This document shows, piece by piece, positions 15,244 to 24,110 of a stretch of 64,000 nt of DNA. The notes beneath the pieces were generated by a model. That model worked only from the letters and a program-made list of their open reading frames with translations, was not told the origin of the DNA and did no database searches. Made by a program: the position numbers and the translations under genes. Within the stretch, counting starts at the first letter, position 1; every line of letters starts with the position of its first letter. This DNA is from Acidobacteriota bacterium (GTDB lineage: Bacteria; Acidobacteriota; Terriglobia; Bryobacterales; Bryobacteraceae), in contig JAFDVZ010000030.1 in NCBI GenBank assembly GCA_018268715.1, forward strand, positions 1 through 64,000, read 5' to 3'.

Positions 15244-17775
15244 TTAGTTACTCCTTCCCATCACTTGATAAGCAGCCCAATACTTCGGGTCCGCTCGCTC
15301 CGTTTTCGAGTGCAGCATGTCGACTTGCGCGCGGCGCAGGGCCTCTGCCGGGGCCAGGCGGTCAGACTGCGCATCCGAATGCAGGTGTTGATAGAAACGC
15401 GCCAGCAGATCCCCGGCGTCGTCGGGGGTGGGCCATAAGGTGGCGATCACCGCGCCCGCGCCCGCCGCAAGCCAGGCTCTGGACAAGCCGAGCAACCCAG
15501 CGGCCGGCGCCTCTTCCCCTTTGAGGGAGGCGCAGCCGCTCATCACCACCACCGCGCCCGGTGTGCGCAGATTGGCGATATCGTCGGCGGTGAGCAGTTC
15601 CAGGTTCGGAGAGCCGTCGGCGCGCGGGGCGATCCCCAGGGCGATGGCGCTCTTGCGTTCGGCCTCGTTCCAGAGGATATGAGTGGCGATGTGAATGTAG
15701 GCGGGCTGGCTGGCCAGCGCGGCCACGAATGATTTACGGTTCAGCTCCGCGCCCGTCAGCAGGTGGGCCGGCGCAGCCGAGCGCATCGAGCACTGCCGGA
15801 TCTCCATCCCGCTGGCCATCAGCCTCGGCCATTGCCGGATCGTGGCGCGATCCGATCGCGCCGGAGTAGCGAGGTTGCGCCACCAGGCGCCCGGGGTCCG
15901 GTATCGCGGATCAGCGGTGTTGTAGATCCCGTCGGCCGCTCCAAGGAATGAGCCGGGATGCGCGGCGTCGGTCGCGCTCGAGATAGCCCAGGCGCCGGGA
16001 ATCAACTCCACCGCGCGATCCTCGGCCAGATAGACCGGACGGCCTTCGCGCCGGGATACTAACGCCGCCAGCGGAAGTTCGAACAGCCCTTCGTCCAGCG
16101 CCACCAGCCACGGGCCTTGCGACGCGCTGCCGGAAAGTCCGCCGAACAAATCAGCGAACAGGGATGCAGAGACCGTTTCCGCGTTCGTCTTGTCTTTGTC
16201 GATCGCTGATCGCATCTGTTCGACCTTCGCCCGCAGTTCTCGCTTACCCGGCAACACCTTCAGGTCGAAGGTCCGGTTCGTAATTGTCCAACGATAAGAA
16301 GCCGCTTCCCCCGTATGAAAACTGATCAGGGTCCGTGAACTTCCTAACGCAGCGCCTACATGGGTAAGTGAGGCTGAGTCAGGGAAAATCTCTAATGATT
16401 TAAAGGGGATTGAGTAGTCCCGTGGTGCGGGGGGAGTATCATTCCCCTTTGTGGGGGATCCTTTCGCGGTAGCGGAAGCGGCTCGCGCCTCCATCTCCGC
16501 TAACGTCAGACGCAGGCGCGCAATCTGTTCCCGGGTTGCCGCCGACGGGGTCAATGCGCCCAACTCGTCGCCTTCGAGCGCGCGCAGTTGATCGAGGTTG
16601 GTCCAGTATTCGGGAGGCAGTCGCCGGGTCCACCCGCGGCCACGCCCCATCATCTCCCTTAGGCTCGCGGCCCGCACCCTCTCCTTCAACTGCCAGGACA
16701 GTTCCGCGTAACGGGTGTCCTTCGTTTTCTGATACAGCGCCACCGCCGCGTCCACGGCGCTGTCGTAGATGCCCGCGTCCTCGCCGAGGGCCTTAGCCCC
16801 CAGCATGACGTCGGTGCTGATGCGGAAACTGTCGGCCGCCAGGCCCCGGCTGCGCCAGTCCTCGGCCGCGTCGGCGGCGCGCAGGTAGTCGGTGAGCGCC
16901 GCTTCCAGGTTGCCTTCCGCCTCCAGAATGCGGGCGCGGGTGGCGAACATGAGGTGCGGCGGAATCTGCACTCGATCGCCCAGGCGATTGTCGAACGCCT
17001 TGTCGATCAGCCGGTGCGCCAGCGACTTGTTGCCCAGCTTGAGCTGCAGCTCGGCCAGGTAGTATTGGCTGACGTACAGGTTCGGATCGCGCGCGAGCAG
17101 GCGGATGCGGTATGCGTTGCTCAGCGCCGGTTCCGCGTGGGCGGTGTCGCCCACCCGCAGGTACTCCGCGCCCATGCAGTCCCAGGCCAGCGATTCATTC
17201 TGTGTGTCGCCCTGGGCGAAGGCGACTTCGAGCGCCTCGGAAAGCAGCCGCGAGGCCCGTTGCCGGTCTCCGCGCGCGAGCAGCACACGGCCTAGCTGAA
17301 TCAGGATCTGCGAGCGGACCTGGGGTTCATTGGCGGGTACGATGGCGTAGGCGTCCTCGGCGGCCGCAAGCGCGCTGGCGGTGTCGAAGACGTGCCAGTA
17401 CAGGGAGGAGAGGTTCAGCAGGGCGGTGGCGGCTCGCATCCGTAGCCCTTCCTTGAGCGCCAGGTCGCGTAGCCGGATGAAGTCTTCGAGGGCTTTGCTG
17501 TAGTCGCCCGAGCGGAAATGGATCCAGGCGGTGAGGTTCAGGAAATAGGCGCACGCAGTCGGCGAATTGGCGCGAACAGCCTCGTCGAAGCCGATGCGGC
17601 CCAACTCAAGCGCTTGCTCGCGCTGGTCGCGCTGGTCGCGAACTCGAAGTTCCTCCGCGCGCTTCGCAATATCGCGCAAGCGTTGCAAGGAGCCGATAGG
17701 TGCTCCCCGCGGCGATTGTGGCACGGTGCCCAACAACGACACTGCGGTCACGAGCACCAGAATGCTGCGTTTCAC
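15244..17775 (-). CDS. CHAT-domain protease-like protein with TPR repeats (843 aa)
   Basis: The GTG start at 17775 leads into a signal peptide (KRSILVLVTAVSLLGTVP). Residues about 30-380 are helical TPR-like repeats (ACAYFLNLTAWIHFRSGDYS, ATALLNLSSLYWHVFD, QILIQLGRVLLARGDRQRA). The C-terminal 300 residues are a CHAT domain (caspase HetF-associated with TPRs): YIHIATHILW with the catalytic His at 699, VVVMSGCASLKGEEAP with the catalytic Cys at 748, and GLSRAWLAAGAGAVIATLWP. It probably binds protein partners through the TPRs and cleaves them. The signal peptide places it outside the cytoplasm. It heads an operon with an ECF sigma factor and its anti-sigma factor, which suggests a role in activating that pathway. 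Confidence 0.85.
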   Translation of the reverse strand: MKRSILVLVTAVSLLGTVPQSPRGAPIGSLQRLRDIAKRAEELRVRDQRDQREQALELGRIGFDEAVRANSPTACAYFLNLTAWIHFRSGDYSKALEDFIRLRDLALKEGLRMRAATALLNLSSLYWHVFDTASALAAAEDAYAIVPANEPQVRSQILIQLGRVLLARGDRQRASRLLSEALEVAFAQGDTQNESLAWDCMGAEYLRVGDTAHAEPALSNAYRIRLLARDPNLYVSQYYLAELQLKLGNKSLAHRLIDKAFDNRLGDRVQIPPHLMFATRARILEAEGNLEAALTDYLRAADAAEDWRSRGLAADSFRISTDVMLGAKALGEDAGIYDSAVDAAVALYQKTKDTRYAELSWQLKERVRAASLREMMGRGRGWTRRLPPEYWTNLDQLRALEGDELGALTPSAATREQIARLRLTLAEMEARAASATAKGSPTKGNDTPPAPRDYSIPFKSLEIFPDSASLTHVGAALGSSRTLISFHTGEAASYRWTITNRTFDLKVLPGKRELRAKVEQMRSAIDKDKTNAETVSASLFADLFGGLSGSASQGPWLVALDEGLFELPLAALVSRREGRPVYLAEDRAVELIPGAWAISSATDAAHPGSFLGAADGIYNTADPRYRTPGAWWRNLATPARSDRATIRQWPRLMASGMEIRQCSMRSAAPAHLLTGAELNRKSFVAALASQPAYIHIATHILWNEAERKSAIALGIAPRADGSPNLELLTADDIANLRTPGAVVVMSGCASLKGEEAPAAGLLGLSRAWLAAGAGAVIATLWPTPDDAGDLLARFYQHLHSDAQSDRLAPAEALRRAQVDMLHSKTERADPKYWAAYQVMGRSN

Positions 17776-18213
17776 TGAATATGTGCGATTTGAATTCCCG
17801 GGGAATGCCGGTTTGGCAGGCCAGACCCATAGGGCGCCGGAGGGACGTCCGACGCCTATGAGCCATAGTACCAGATATTTCGCGGTGAGTCAGGCCATTT
17901 GGCCTGTGTATGAATCAAGTTGCCGTCAGCACGGCGGTCGAATTGTTGTCCAGCCTAGAGCTGGAAGTCCGGAGGCCGGATCACGATAATCGGTTCGCCC
18001 ATGATGTCTCTCTCCTTCTTCGCTATTTATTCGGCTGTTTCGCCGTAGAACTACACGGGGAGGAGAAGTCTCTTCCCGTCTTCAACTTACCCCCTGGAAT
18101 AGGCAGGTGAGGGGGATTCGTTTTCGCCAACCTATTGATATGGAAGGAAATAGAAATTTTCGAGTTGTGTGAACGGCGAAAATCGGGGTATGCAATTCAG
18201 GGTCGGTTTTCGC
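17776..18213. other. Intergenic region between divergent CHAT and lipoprotein operons
   Basis: About 450 bases without a normal-sized gene. It holds the 15-codon frame at 17955-18002 (-), a short inverted repeat at 17891-17906 (CAGGCCA, two T, TGGCCTG), a minus-strand TACTAT at 17865-17870 that could serve the CHAT gene, and three copies of TTTTCGC or its complement (18121-18127, 18176-18182, 18207-18213), the last touching the -10 element of the lipoprotein gene. The plus-strand half near 18120-18220 is clearly AT-richer than the genes around it, as expected of a promoter region. Confidence 0.5.
17955..18002 (-). CDS. Possible 15-residue peptide upstream of the CHAT operon
   Basis: A minus-strand ATG at 18002 opens a 15-codon frame (MGEPIIVIRPPDFQL) ending in TAG at 17955-17957. 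An AGGAG lies nine bases before the ATG in a purine-rich stretch. It is 180 bases upstream of the CHAT-TPR gene on the same strand. I recognise no family. It could be a leader peptide, a signalling peptide or chance; nothing beyond the ribosome binding site supports it. Confidence 0.3.
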   Translation of the reverse strand: MGEPIIVIRPPDFQL

Positions 18214-18219
18214 TATACT
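18214..18219 (+). promoter_or_regulatory. Candidate -10 element of the lipoprotein/glycosyltransferase operon
   Basis: TATACT ends nine bases before the GTG at 18229, with no Shine-Dalgarno between them. It is preceded directly by one TTTTCGC copy. Confidence 0.5.
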
Positions 18220-18228
18220 GCGATTTCC

Positions 18229-18762
18229 GTGAATCGCCTTGCCCCGGTTGCCCTGGTCGCGCTCGCGCTTGCGTTGGCCGGTTGCGTGTCTCAGCCCGAC
18301 TTCTACGCGCCGCCCGCCCAGCGCAAGCCGTTGGACGAAAATCTGCTCCGGATCGAACCGATGGTCGAAATGAGTAGTCCGACAGCGGATCAGTTTATCG
18401 TTAAAGACATCGATAAAGGCGCCCAGAAAACGCCCTGGAGATGGACACAAAAACGACCTACTGTGCGCGTTGGGCTCCGTTCGACGTCAAATTACCGCTT
18501 TCACGTCGAATTCGCGATCGTCGATGCAACGTTCAAGAGCACCGGTCCAGTGACCATCTCCTACTACGTCAACGACCAGCTTCTCGACACGGTGAAGTAT
18601 GACAAACCGGGCCGCCTGACCTACGATAAGCCCATTCCTATGCATATGTTGACGCCGATGTCGGACAATACGCTGGCGGCGGAGGTCGACAAGACGTGGC
18701 GGGAGTCGAAGAACGACCCGGAGTTAGGCGTGATCCTGGTGCGCATCGGACTGGTGCAGTAG
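18229..18762 (+). CDS. Lipoprotein of unknown function (177 aa)
   Basis: The GTG at 18229 gives a clean lipoprotein signal peptide (NRLAPVALVALALALAGC, lipobox Cys at residue 19). An upstream ATG at 18169 in the same frame would bury this signal behind 20 extra residues, so I prefer the GTG. The mature protein has a Pro-rich start (SQPDFYAPPAQRKPLDENLL) and then strands with a beta-sandwich look (TSNYRFHVEFAIVDATFKST, GPVTISYYVNDQLLDTVKYD). No named family is recognised. The next gene begins immediately after its stop, so it is the first gene of an operon with the membrane glycosyltransferase and probably serves the same envelope process. Confidence 0.75.
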   Translation: MNRLAPVALVALALALAGCVSQPDFYAPPAQRKPLDENLLRIEPMVEMSSPTADQFIVKDIDKGAQKTPWRWTQKRPTVRVGLRSTSNYRFHVEFAIVDATFKSTGPVTISYYVNDQLLDTVKYDKPGRLTYDKPIPMHMLTPMSDNTLAAEVDKTWRESKNDPELGVILVRIGLVQ

Positions 18763-20985
18763 ATGGTCCCGCTGTCGATTCTGCTGGGGGCCGGGCTGAC
18801 GGTGCTGACCTCGGTCGCCCTGGGTAGGGTCATTCTGCGGCGGCTGAAACTGGAGTTGTACCGCGGGGAAGAGGACGCGCTGGCCTTCATCACGGGCGCG
18901 GCGGTTCTGAGCGGCGTTATTTTTGCGCTTTGTGCGCTCGGAATCGCGCAAAAAGCGTCGTTTTTGACGATTTTCGCGCTGGTTTTGGGCGCCGCCTGGT
19001 TTACTGGGGCTCACCGCAACATCCGGCCGGCTTTCCCGGCTCTCCCGAAGCGGTGGGCCGGCCTGTTCTGGGCGGGATTCGTGGTCTTTACGGTCCTGTA
19101 CTTCCTGAGCGCCATGGCGCCAGAGTTCAGTCCGGACGGTACCGCCTATCACCTGAGTTTCGTCGCCCGATACGCCCGAGAGGGCGGCTTTGTCCGCATC
19201 CCCTGGAACATCTACGCGCAGCTTTCGCAGGGCATCGAACTGCTGTACCTGATGGCGTTCACCTTCGGGCGGCACTCGGCGGCGGCGCTGGTCCATTACG
19301 CGTTTCTTCTGGCGCTGACGCTGGCCATGGTGAGCTACGGGCGGAGGATGGGACATCCGCTGGCCGGGCTGGCCGGTGCGCTGCTGGTTTATGCGAGTCC
19401 CGTGGTCGGGATGGACGGCACGACCGCCTATATCGATGTCGCGGTGGCGGCGGTGCTGTTTGCCGTGTTTTACGCCGTCGAAATCTGGGACGGCCAGCGG
19501 AGCATGGGGTTGCTGGCGGTGATCGGGCTGCTGGCCGGGTTCGCCTACGCCGCGAAATACACGGCCGTGCTGGCGGTTCCCTATGCGGTGGGCTTTGTGC
19601 TGTGGAAGACGCGGCGGGTGAGGCCGGCGCTGTTGGTGGCGGCGTGCTCGGTGGTGTTGATCGCGCCGTGGGTGGTGAAGGACATCCTGTGGGCCGCGAA
19701 TCCCGTGGCGCCAATGTTCAACAAGCTGTTTCCGAACCCCTGGGTGCACGTATCCTTCGAAGAAGGCTGGAGCGCGTACCTGCGCCGCTATTATCTGCCG
19801 AACCGATGGACGATTCCGTTCGAGGTTACGCTGCGCGGCGAGGCGTTGTGCGGGTTTCTGGGCCCGGCGTTCCTGCTGGTCCCCCTGGGACTGTTCGCCC
19901 TGCGCGTGCGGGCCGGGCGGCGGGCGCTGGCGGCGGGCGCGCTATTCGCGCTTCCATATGTTTTAAACATTGGGACCCGGTTTCTGATTCCGGCCGCGCC
20001 CTACTTCGCCTTCGCGCTGGGGCTGGCGCTCTCGGAAACGCCGCTGTTGCTGGCCACGCTGATGGTAGGGCACTGCCTGCTTTCCTGGCCTTCGGTGGCG
20101 ACGCGCTACACGGCGGAACATCCCTGGATACTGGGGCGAATTCCGCTGAAGCAGGCGCTGCGCATCGAGTCGCAGGACTCGTGGCTGGGACGCAAGCATC
20201 CGGAATACGCGGTTCCAAAGATGCTCGAGGAGAAGATGGCGCCGGGCTCGCGAGTGTTGACGTTCAGCGGAGTGGCGGAATCCTATACGACTCGAGATGT
20301 CTGGGTGAGCTTCCAGTCGGCGCAGGGAGAGGTCGCCTCCGACATCTTCTATATGGCGTTTCTCGGCGATTTCCAGCCTCGGTGTTCGGAACGGCTGTCG
20401 TTTCCGCCGGCCGGGGTGCGCAAGGTGCGCATTGTGCAGACAGCCAAGCCCGTGGAGGCGCTGCAGTGGAACGTCGGTGAGGTGCGGCTTTACGCCGGCG
20501 GCAAGGAGTTGAAACGCGGCTCCGGGTGGCGGCTGACGGCGAGTCCGAATCCGTGGGATATACAGATGGCGTTCGATAACTCGCCGGTGACGAGGTGGAG
20601 GTCCTGGCGGCGGTTTGAGCCGGGCATGTTTATCGAAGTCGATTTCGGCGCCGTGCAGCAGGTGGACGCGGTGGCGCTGGAAGGTCCCTACGATTGCGTG
20701 GCGCACAACGAACGCATTGAGGCCATGACGGGGGATGGCGCGTGGCGGACGCTGACCGACCAACGCACGATCGAACCGAAGAAGCCGCGGGCCTTCATGG
20801 GCCGGGCCGCCATGCGCGAGTTGAAACTGCGGGGATTCGATTACCTGTTTATTCGCAAGGGCGAGTTCGGCTGGGCCGAAGTGGATGAGAATCCGGAGGC
20901 GTGGGGATTGAAAGAAGCCGGCGTGGCGAATGGGGGGAAGTTGTACCTGTTGCAGGCGGGCGTTCCGGAGGTGGAGAACCAGTAA
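18763..20985 (+). CDS. GT-C-type membrane glycosyltransferase with C-terminal discoidin-like domain (740 aa)
   Basis: About a dozen hydrophobic helices fill residues 1-450. The first periplasmic loop carries APEFSPDGTAYHLSFVARYA, an Asp-containing motif in the position used by ArnT/PMT-like (GT-C) enzymes that take sugars from polyprenyl-phosphate donors. The C-terminal 230 residues are soluble and include a discoidin (F5/8 type C)-like unit: WRLTASPNPWDIQMAFDNSP, TRWRSWRRFEPGMFIEVDFG and DAVALEGPYD. That domain type binds carbohydrate, so it may hold the acceptor. The ATG follows the lipoprotein stop with no gap, and the stop overlaps the sugar kinase start by one base. Donor and acceptor are unknown. 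Confidence 0.7.
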   Translation: MVPLSILLGAGLTVLTSVALGRVILRRLKLELYRGEEDALAFITGAAVLSGVIFALCALGIAQKASFLTIFALVLGAAWFTGAHRNIRPAFPALPKRWAGLFWAGFVVFTVLYFLSAMAPEFSPDGTAYHLSFVARYAREGGFVRIPWNIYAQLSQGIELLYLMAFTFGRHSAAALVHYAFLLALTLAMVSYGRRMGHPLAGLAGALLVYASPVVGMDGTTAYIDVAVAAVLFAVFYAVEIWDGQRSMGLLAVIGLLAGFAYAAKYTAVLAVPYAVGFVLWKTRRVRPALLVAACSVVLIAPWVVKDILWAANPVAPMFNKLFPNPWVHVSFEEGWSAYLRRYYLPNRWTIPFEVTLRGEALCGFLGPAFLLVPLGLFALRVRAGRRALAAGALFALPYVLNIGTRFLIPAAPYFAFALGLALSETPLLLATLMVGHCLLSWPSVATRYTAEHPWILGRIPLKQALRIESQDSWLGRKHPEYAVPKMLEEKMAPGSRVLTFSGVAESYTTRDVWVSFQSAQGEVASDIFYMAFLGDFQPRCSERLSFPPAGVRKVRIVQTAKPVEALQWNVGEVRLYAGGKELKRGSGWRLTASPNPWDIQMAFDNSPVTRWRSWRRFEPGMFIEVDFGAVQQVDAVALEGPYDCVAHNERIEAMTGDGAWRTLTDQRTIEPKKPRAFMGRAAMRELKLRGFDYLFIRKGEFGWAEVDENPEAWGLKEAGVANGGKLYLLQAGVPEVENQ

Positions 20986-21923
20986 TGGCGCGGCTGTTTT
21001 TGGGAGTGGACGGCGGGCAGTCGAGCACCACCGCGCTCATCGGCGATGAGACCGGGCGGGTGGTCGGATTCGGCCGCGGCGGACCGTGCAATCATGTGCG
21101 CGCCTCCGAGGGCCGGGCGAAGTTCCTGAATGCGATCGGGGGCTGTGTGCGTTCGGCGCTCGATCAGGCCGGCGTGGGCGAGGCGCGATTTGCATCGGCA
21201 TGCCTGGGTTTCAGCGGAGGTCCGGCGGACAAGGAAGCCCTGGTGCGCGAGTTGTTGTCGGCGGGTCGTCTGAATGTGACCAACGACGCCGTGGTCGCGT
21301 TGGCGGGGGCTTGCGCGGGTGAGCCGGGCCTGATCGTCATCGCGGGTACGGGGTCGATTTCGCTGGGCCGCAACGCGGCGGGCGAGACGGCGCGCGCCGG
21401 GGGTTGGGGCTATGTGTTCGGCGATGAAGGCGGAGCGTTCGACATCGTGCGGCAGGCTTTGCGCGCGGCCCTGCGCTTCGAAGAAGGCTGGGGAGAGCCG
21501 ACCGCGTTGCGGGCGTTGCTGCTGGAGGCGACCGGCGCCGCCGACGCCAACGAGTTGATGCATCGCTTCTATATGGCGGACTGGCCGCGGTCGCGCGTGG
21601 CGACGTTCGCGCCGCTGGTGGACCAGGCGGCGGCCGATGGCGATGAGGCGGCGAGCGATGTGATCGGCCGGGCCGCCGCGGAGTTGGGGCTGTTGGGCCG
21701 GGCGGTCCGCCGGCGGCTGTTCGGCGACCAGGAGCGCGTCCGCGTGTCCTATATTGGAGGCGTTTTCCGAAGCGGGCGGCTGCTTACGGCGTTCGCCCGG
21801 CATTTCGCGGGTGATCGCTTCGACGCTCCGGAATACGGCCCCGCCGCCGGCGCGCTGATCGAGGCCTATCGCGCCGAAGGATTGCGGCCTGTGCTCGAGA
21901 ATTTACCGGAGTTCGAGAAATGA
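20985..21923 (+). CDS. N-acetylglucosamine kinase-like, BadF/BadG ATPase family (312 aa)
   Basis: An ASKHA-fold sugar kinase. Phosphate-binding segments are LFLGVDGGQSSTTALIGDE at the N-terminus, VTNDAVVALAGACAGEPG and IVIAGTGSISLGRNAAGE in the middle, and ARAGGWGYVFGDEGGAFDIV, typical of the GlcNAc kinase branch. It presumably phosphorylates an amino sugar from cell wall recycling or chitin; the exact substrate is inferred. The start overlaps the glycosyltransferase stop by one base (TAATG), and its stop overlaps the M20 peptidase start (ATGA), so the four genes from 18229 to 23233 are read together. Confidence 0.8.
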   Translation: MARLFLGVDGGQSSTTALIGDETGRVVGFGRGGPCNHVRASEGRAKFLNAIGGCVRSALDQAGVGEARFASACLGFSGGPADKEALVRELLSAGRLNVTNDAVVALAGACAGEPGLIVIAGTGSISLGRNAAGETARAGGWGYVFGDEGGAFDIVRQALRAALRFEEGWGEPTALRALLLEATGAADANELMHRFYMADWPRSRVATFAPLVDQAAADGDEAASDVIGRAAAELGLLGRAVRRRLFGDQERVRVSYIGGVFRSGRLLTAFARHFAGDRFDAPEYGPAAGALIEAYRAEGLRPVLENLPEFEK

Positions 21924-23233
21924 ATAAGTTTGCGTGGCTGTTGATGGCGGCGACCGCGTTCGCCGCGGAACCGGATTGGCGGACGGTGGAGGACCGGGCG
22001 CTCGAACTGCTGGTGAAGTATGTTCGGATGCAGACGGTGAACCCGCCGGCGAATACACGCGCGGCGGCGGAAATGTTTCGCGCGGAATTAGAGGCGGTCG
22101 GGCTGAAGCCGACCCTGTACACCAGTGGCCCGGACGGGCAGACGAACCTGGTGGTGCGGATGGCCGGGCGCGACCGCTCGAAGAAGCCGCTGCTGTTGCT
22201 GAATCATTTCGACGTGGTGCCGGTGGACCGGAAGGCGTGGTCGATGGATCCGTTCGCGGCGCTCATCAAGGACGGCGTGATCTGGGGGCGGGGCACACTC
22301 GATATGAAGGGCATCGGCGTCCAACAATTGACGGCGCTGATCGAATTGAAGAAGGCCGGGATTACGCCCGCTCGCGACATTGTGATGCTGGTGACCGCGG
22401 ACGAGGAGACCAACGGCGTGCGGGGCATCCGGTGGATGCTGGAGAACCACCCAGCGGAGATCGATTGTGAGTATGTGCTGGACGAAGGCGGCATGGGGAC
22501 TCGCGATGTGCTGGCGGTGAACAAGCTGGTGTTCGGCGTGGCGGTGGGCGAGAAGCAACTCATGTGGCTGCGGCTGAAGGCTCGCGGAACGGCGGGGCAT
22601 GGGTCGCAGCCGATCGCCAATAACGCCAACCTGATCCTGCTGGAGGCGGTGCGCAAGGCGCTGGCCGCGCCGGAGGGCGCGAAGCCGAATCCGGTGATCG
22701 AAGAGATGAAGCGCAATATCGGAGAGTTCGCGGCGAACAAGTTCACCTCGGCGATTCAGCGCAACACCATGTCGCTGACCACGCTGACTTCGGGCGTGGG
22801 GTCTCCGGTAAAGGTGAACGTCATTCCATCGCTCGCCGAGGCGACGCTCGACTGCCGGCTGCTGCCGGGGGTGAACGCCGAGGAGTTCATCTCCGAAATG
22901 AAGGCGCGCATCAACGATCCTCGAGTGGCCGTGGAGATCATCGCGCAGCCGGTGGACGCGGGCGCGAGCCGTAGCGACACGCCGCTGTTCGCGGCGATCC
23001 GCAAGGCGATTCTGGCCGCGCATCCCGACGCCGTGGTGACGCCGATGTTTGTGCCGTTCGGCACCGACTCAGTGAATTTGCGGAAGCGGGGCGTCGTCGC
23101 CTATGGGTTGACGCCGATGATTCTCGACGCGGCCACCGCCGCCACCATGCACTCGGACGAAGAACGGATCCCGATCGCGGAGTTCAAGACCGGCCTGCAT
23201 ATCTTCTACGACGTGTTGCGGTCGGAGTTCTGA
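21920..23233 (+). CDS. Exported M20 family metallopeptidase (437 aa)
   Basis: A short signal peptide (NKFAWLLMAATAFAAEPDW) is followed by the M20/M25/M40 di-zinc peptidase pattern: LLLLNHFDVVPVDRKAWSMD (zinc His and catalytic Asp), WGRGTLDMKGIGVQQL (bridging Asp), MLVTADEETNGVRGI (catalytic Glu pair), and a lid dimerisation domain around GHGSQPIANNANL. A final zinc His lies in ATMHSDEERIPI. It hydrolyses small peptides or N-acyl amino acids in the periplasm. It is the last gene of the lipoprotein-glycosyltransferase-kinase operon and ends 15 bases from a convergent minus gene. Confidence 0.9.
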   Translation: MNKFAWLLMAATAFAAEPDWRTVEDRALELLVKYVRMQTVNPPANTRAAAEMFRAELEAVGLKPTLYTSGPDGQTNLVVRMAGRDRSKKPLLLLNHFDVVPVDRKAWSMDPFAALIKDGVIWGRGTLDMKGIGVQQLTALIELKKAGITPARDIVMLVTADEETNGVRGIRWMLENHPAEIDCEYVLDEGGMGTRDVLAVNKLVFGVAVGEKQLMWLRLKARGTAGHGSQPIANNANLILLEAVRKALAAPEGAKPNPVIEEMKRNIGEFAANKFTSAIQRNTMSLTTLTSGVGSPVKVNVIPSLAEATLDCRLLPGVNAEEFISEMKARINDPRVAVEIIAQPVDAGASRSDTPLFAAIRKAILAAHPDAVVTPMFVPFGTDSVNLRKRGVVAYGLTPMILDAATAATMHSDEERIPIAEFKTGLHIFYDVLRSEF

Positions 23234-23247
23234 GAACGGCGCGGGGG

Positions 23248-23610
23248 TCAGGCGGACTGCTGGAGTTGGCGGGCGTATCCGGCTAACTCCGTGTAGGACG
23301 GCGTCACCAGCGTTCGCTCCATGTCCTCATCGGTTTCAATCATGTGAGTCAGGTGCAGCGCCGCCAGTTTCATGCACCACGGATCGCTGAGCGGAACGCC
23401 CAACTCGCCGGATAACTTCATGAGGTGAGGATGGGTGAGCGCGATCACTTTTTCCTGCTTCGGCTCGTCGGCGGCGGCGACGTCGAACTTCACGTCCACC
23501 GTATCGGCGTGGCGTATCGAGATGCCGTTCTGCTGCCAGCGGAATTCGACATCCCAAACGCGGCCAAACGGGTCGGCCTGGGTCTGAAAATGGCGGAAGT
23601 TCTGGGTCAT
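23248..23610 (-). CDS. Conserved-looking hypothetical protein (120 aa)
   Basis: A small soluble protein with an alternating polar/hydrophobic pattern (FGRVWDVEFRWQQNGISIRH, DTVDVKFDVAA, VIALTHPHLMKLSGELGVP, LAALHLTHMIETDEDMERT). I recognise no named domain. It has no signal peptide or membrane segment. TACATT ends eight bases upstream of the ATG with no Shine-Dalgarno, matching the leaderless pattern of other genes here, which supports it being expressed. Confidence 0.65.
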   Translation of the reverse strand: MTQNFRHFQTQADPFGRVWDVEFRWQQNGISIRHADTVDVKFDVAAADEPKQEKVIALTHPHLMKLSGELGVPLSDPWCMKLAALHLTHMIETDEDMERTLVTPSYTELAGYARQLQQSA

Positions 23611-23618
23611 TCAGAACC

Positions 23619-23624
23619 AATGTA
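23619..23624 (-). promoter_or_regulatory. Candidate -10 element for the 120-aa hypothetical gene
   Basis: On the minus strand the bases read TACATT, ending eight bases before the ATG at 23610. No Shine-Dalgarno is present in the gap. Confidence 0.4.
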
Positions 23625-23738
23625 GCAAACCGTCGTGGGGCGGGACGGGCGCGTCGGCGGGCACGGTTGATATGATGGCTTCATGCCCTGGAGTCTTCGT
23701 TGACGGCAGCCGATGCGTCCGCCGAAGCGCAGCGTGGA

Positions 23739-24110
23739 ATGACGGACCGGCGGCGGTCCATTACGCTGGTGCTGGCGTGCACGATCCTGGGGGCCGCCGC
23801 CCAGATGTTGATCAAATCGGGAGCGACGGCCTTGCCGCACGTTTCCGGCTTCATCCCCAATGTGCTGGCCATGCTGTCGAGTCCGCTGTTGCTGGCCGGT
23901 TATAGCTTCTATGGCCTGAGCACGGTGCTTCTGGTGGTGGCGCTGAAACATGGAGAGCTATCCATGTTGTATCCGATCATCGCCCTGACCTATGTCTGGG
24001 TGGCGATCCTCTCCGTGCTGGTTTTCCACGAGCATCTGAGCCCGCTGCGAGTGGCCGGAGTGGTGGTGATCGTGGGCGGCGTGGCGATATTGGGGCGGGA
24101 CAAGTTCTGA
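23739..24110 (+). CDS. EamA/SMR-like small membrane transporter, first of a pair (123 aa)
   Basis: Four hydrophobic helices make up nearly the whole protein (ITLVLACTILGAAAQMLI, LLLAGYSFYGLSTVLLVVAL, IIALTYVWVAILSVLVF, LRVAGVVVIVGGVAILG). Size and topology match the small multidrug resistance or ArnE/ArnF-type branch of the drug/metabolite superfamily. The motif KHGELSMLYPIIALTYVWVA is shared with the next gene (EGELSVLYPMVSLGYVWTL), so the two are paralogues and probably form a heterodimer. A TTG at 23700 would add 13 residues; I prefer the ATG at 23739. The stop overlaps the next start by one base (TGATG). Confidence 0.78.
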   Translation: MTDRRRSITLVLACTILGAAAQMLIKSGATALPHVSGFIPNVLAMLSSPLLLAGYSFYGLSTVLLVVALKHGELSMLYPIIALTYVWVAILSVLVFHEHLSPLRVAGVVVIVGGVAILGRDKF

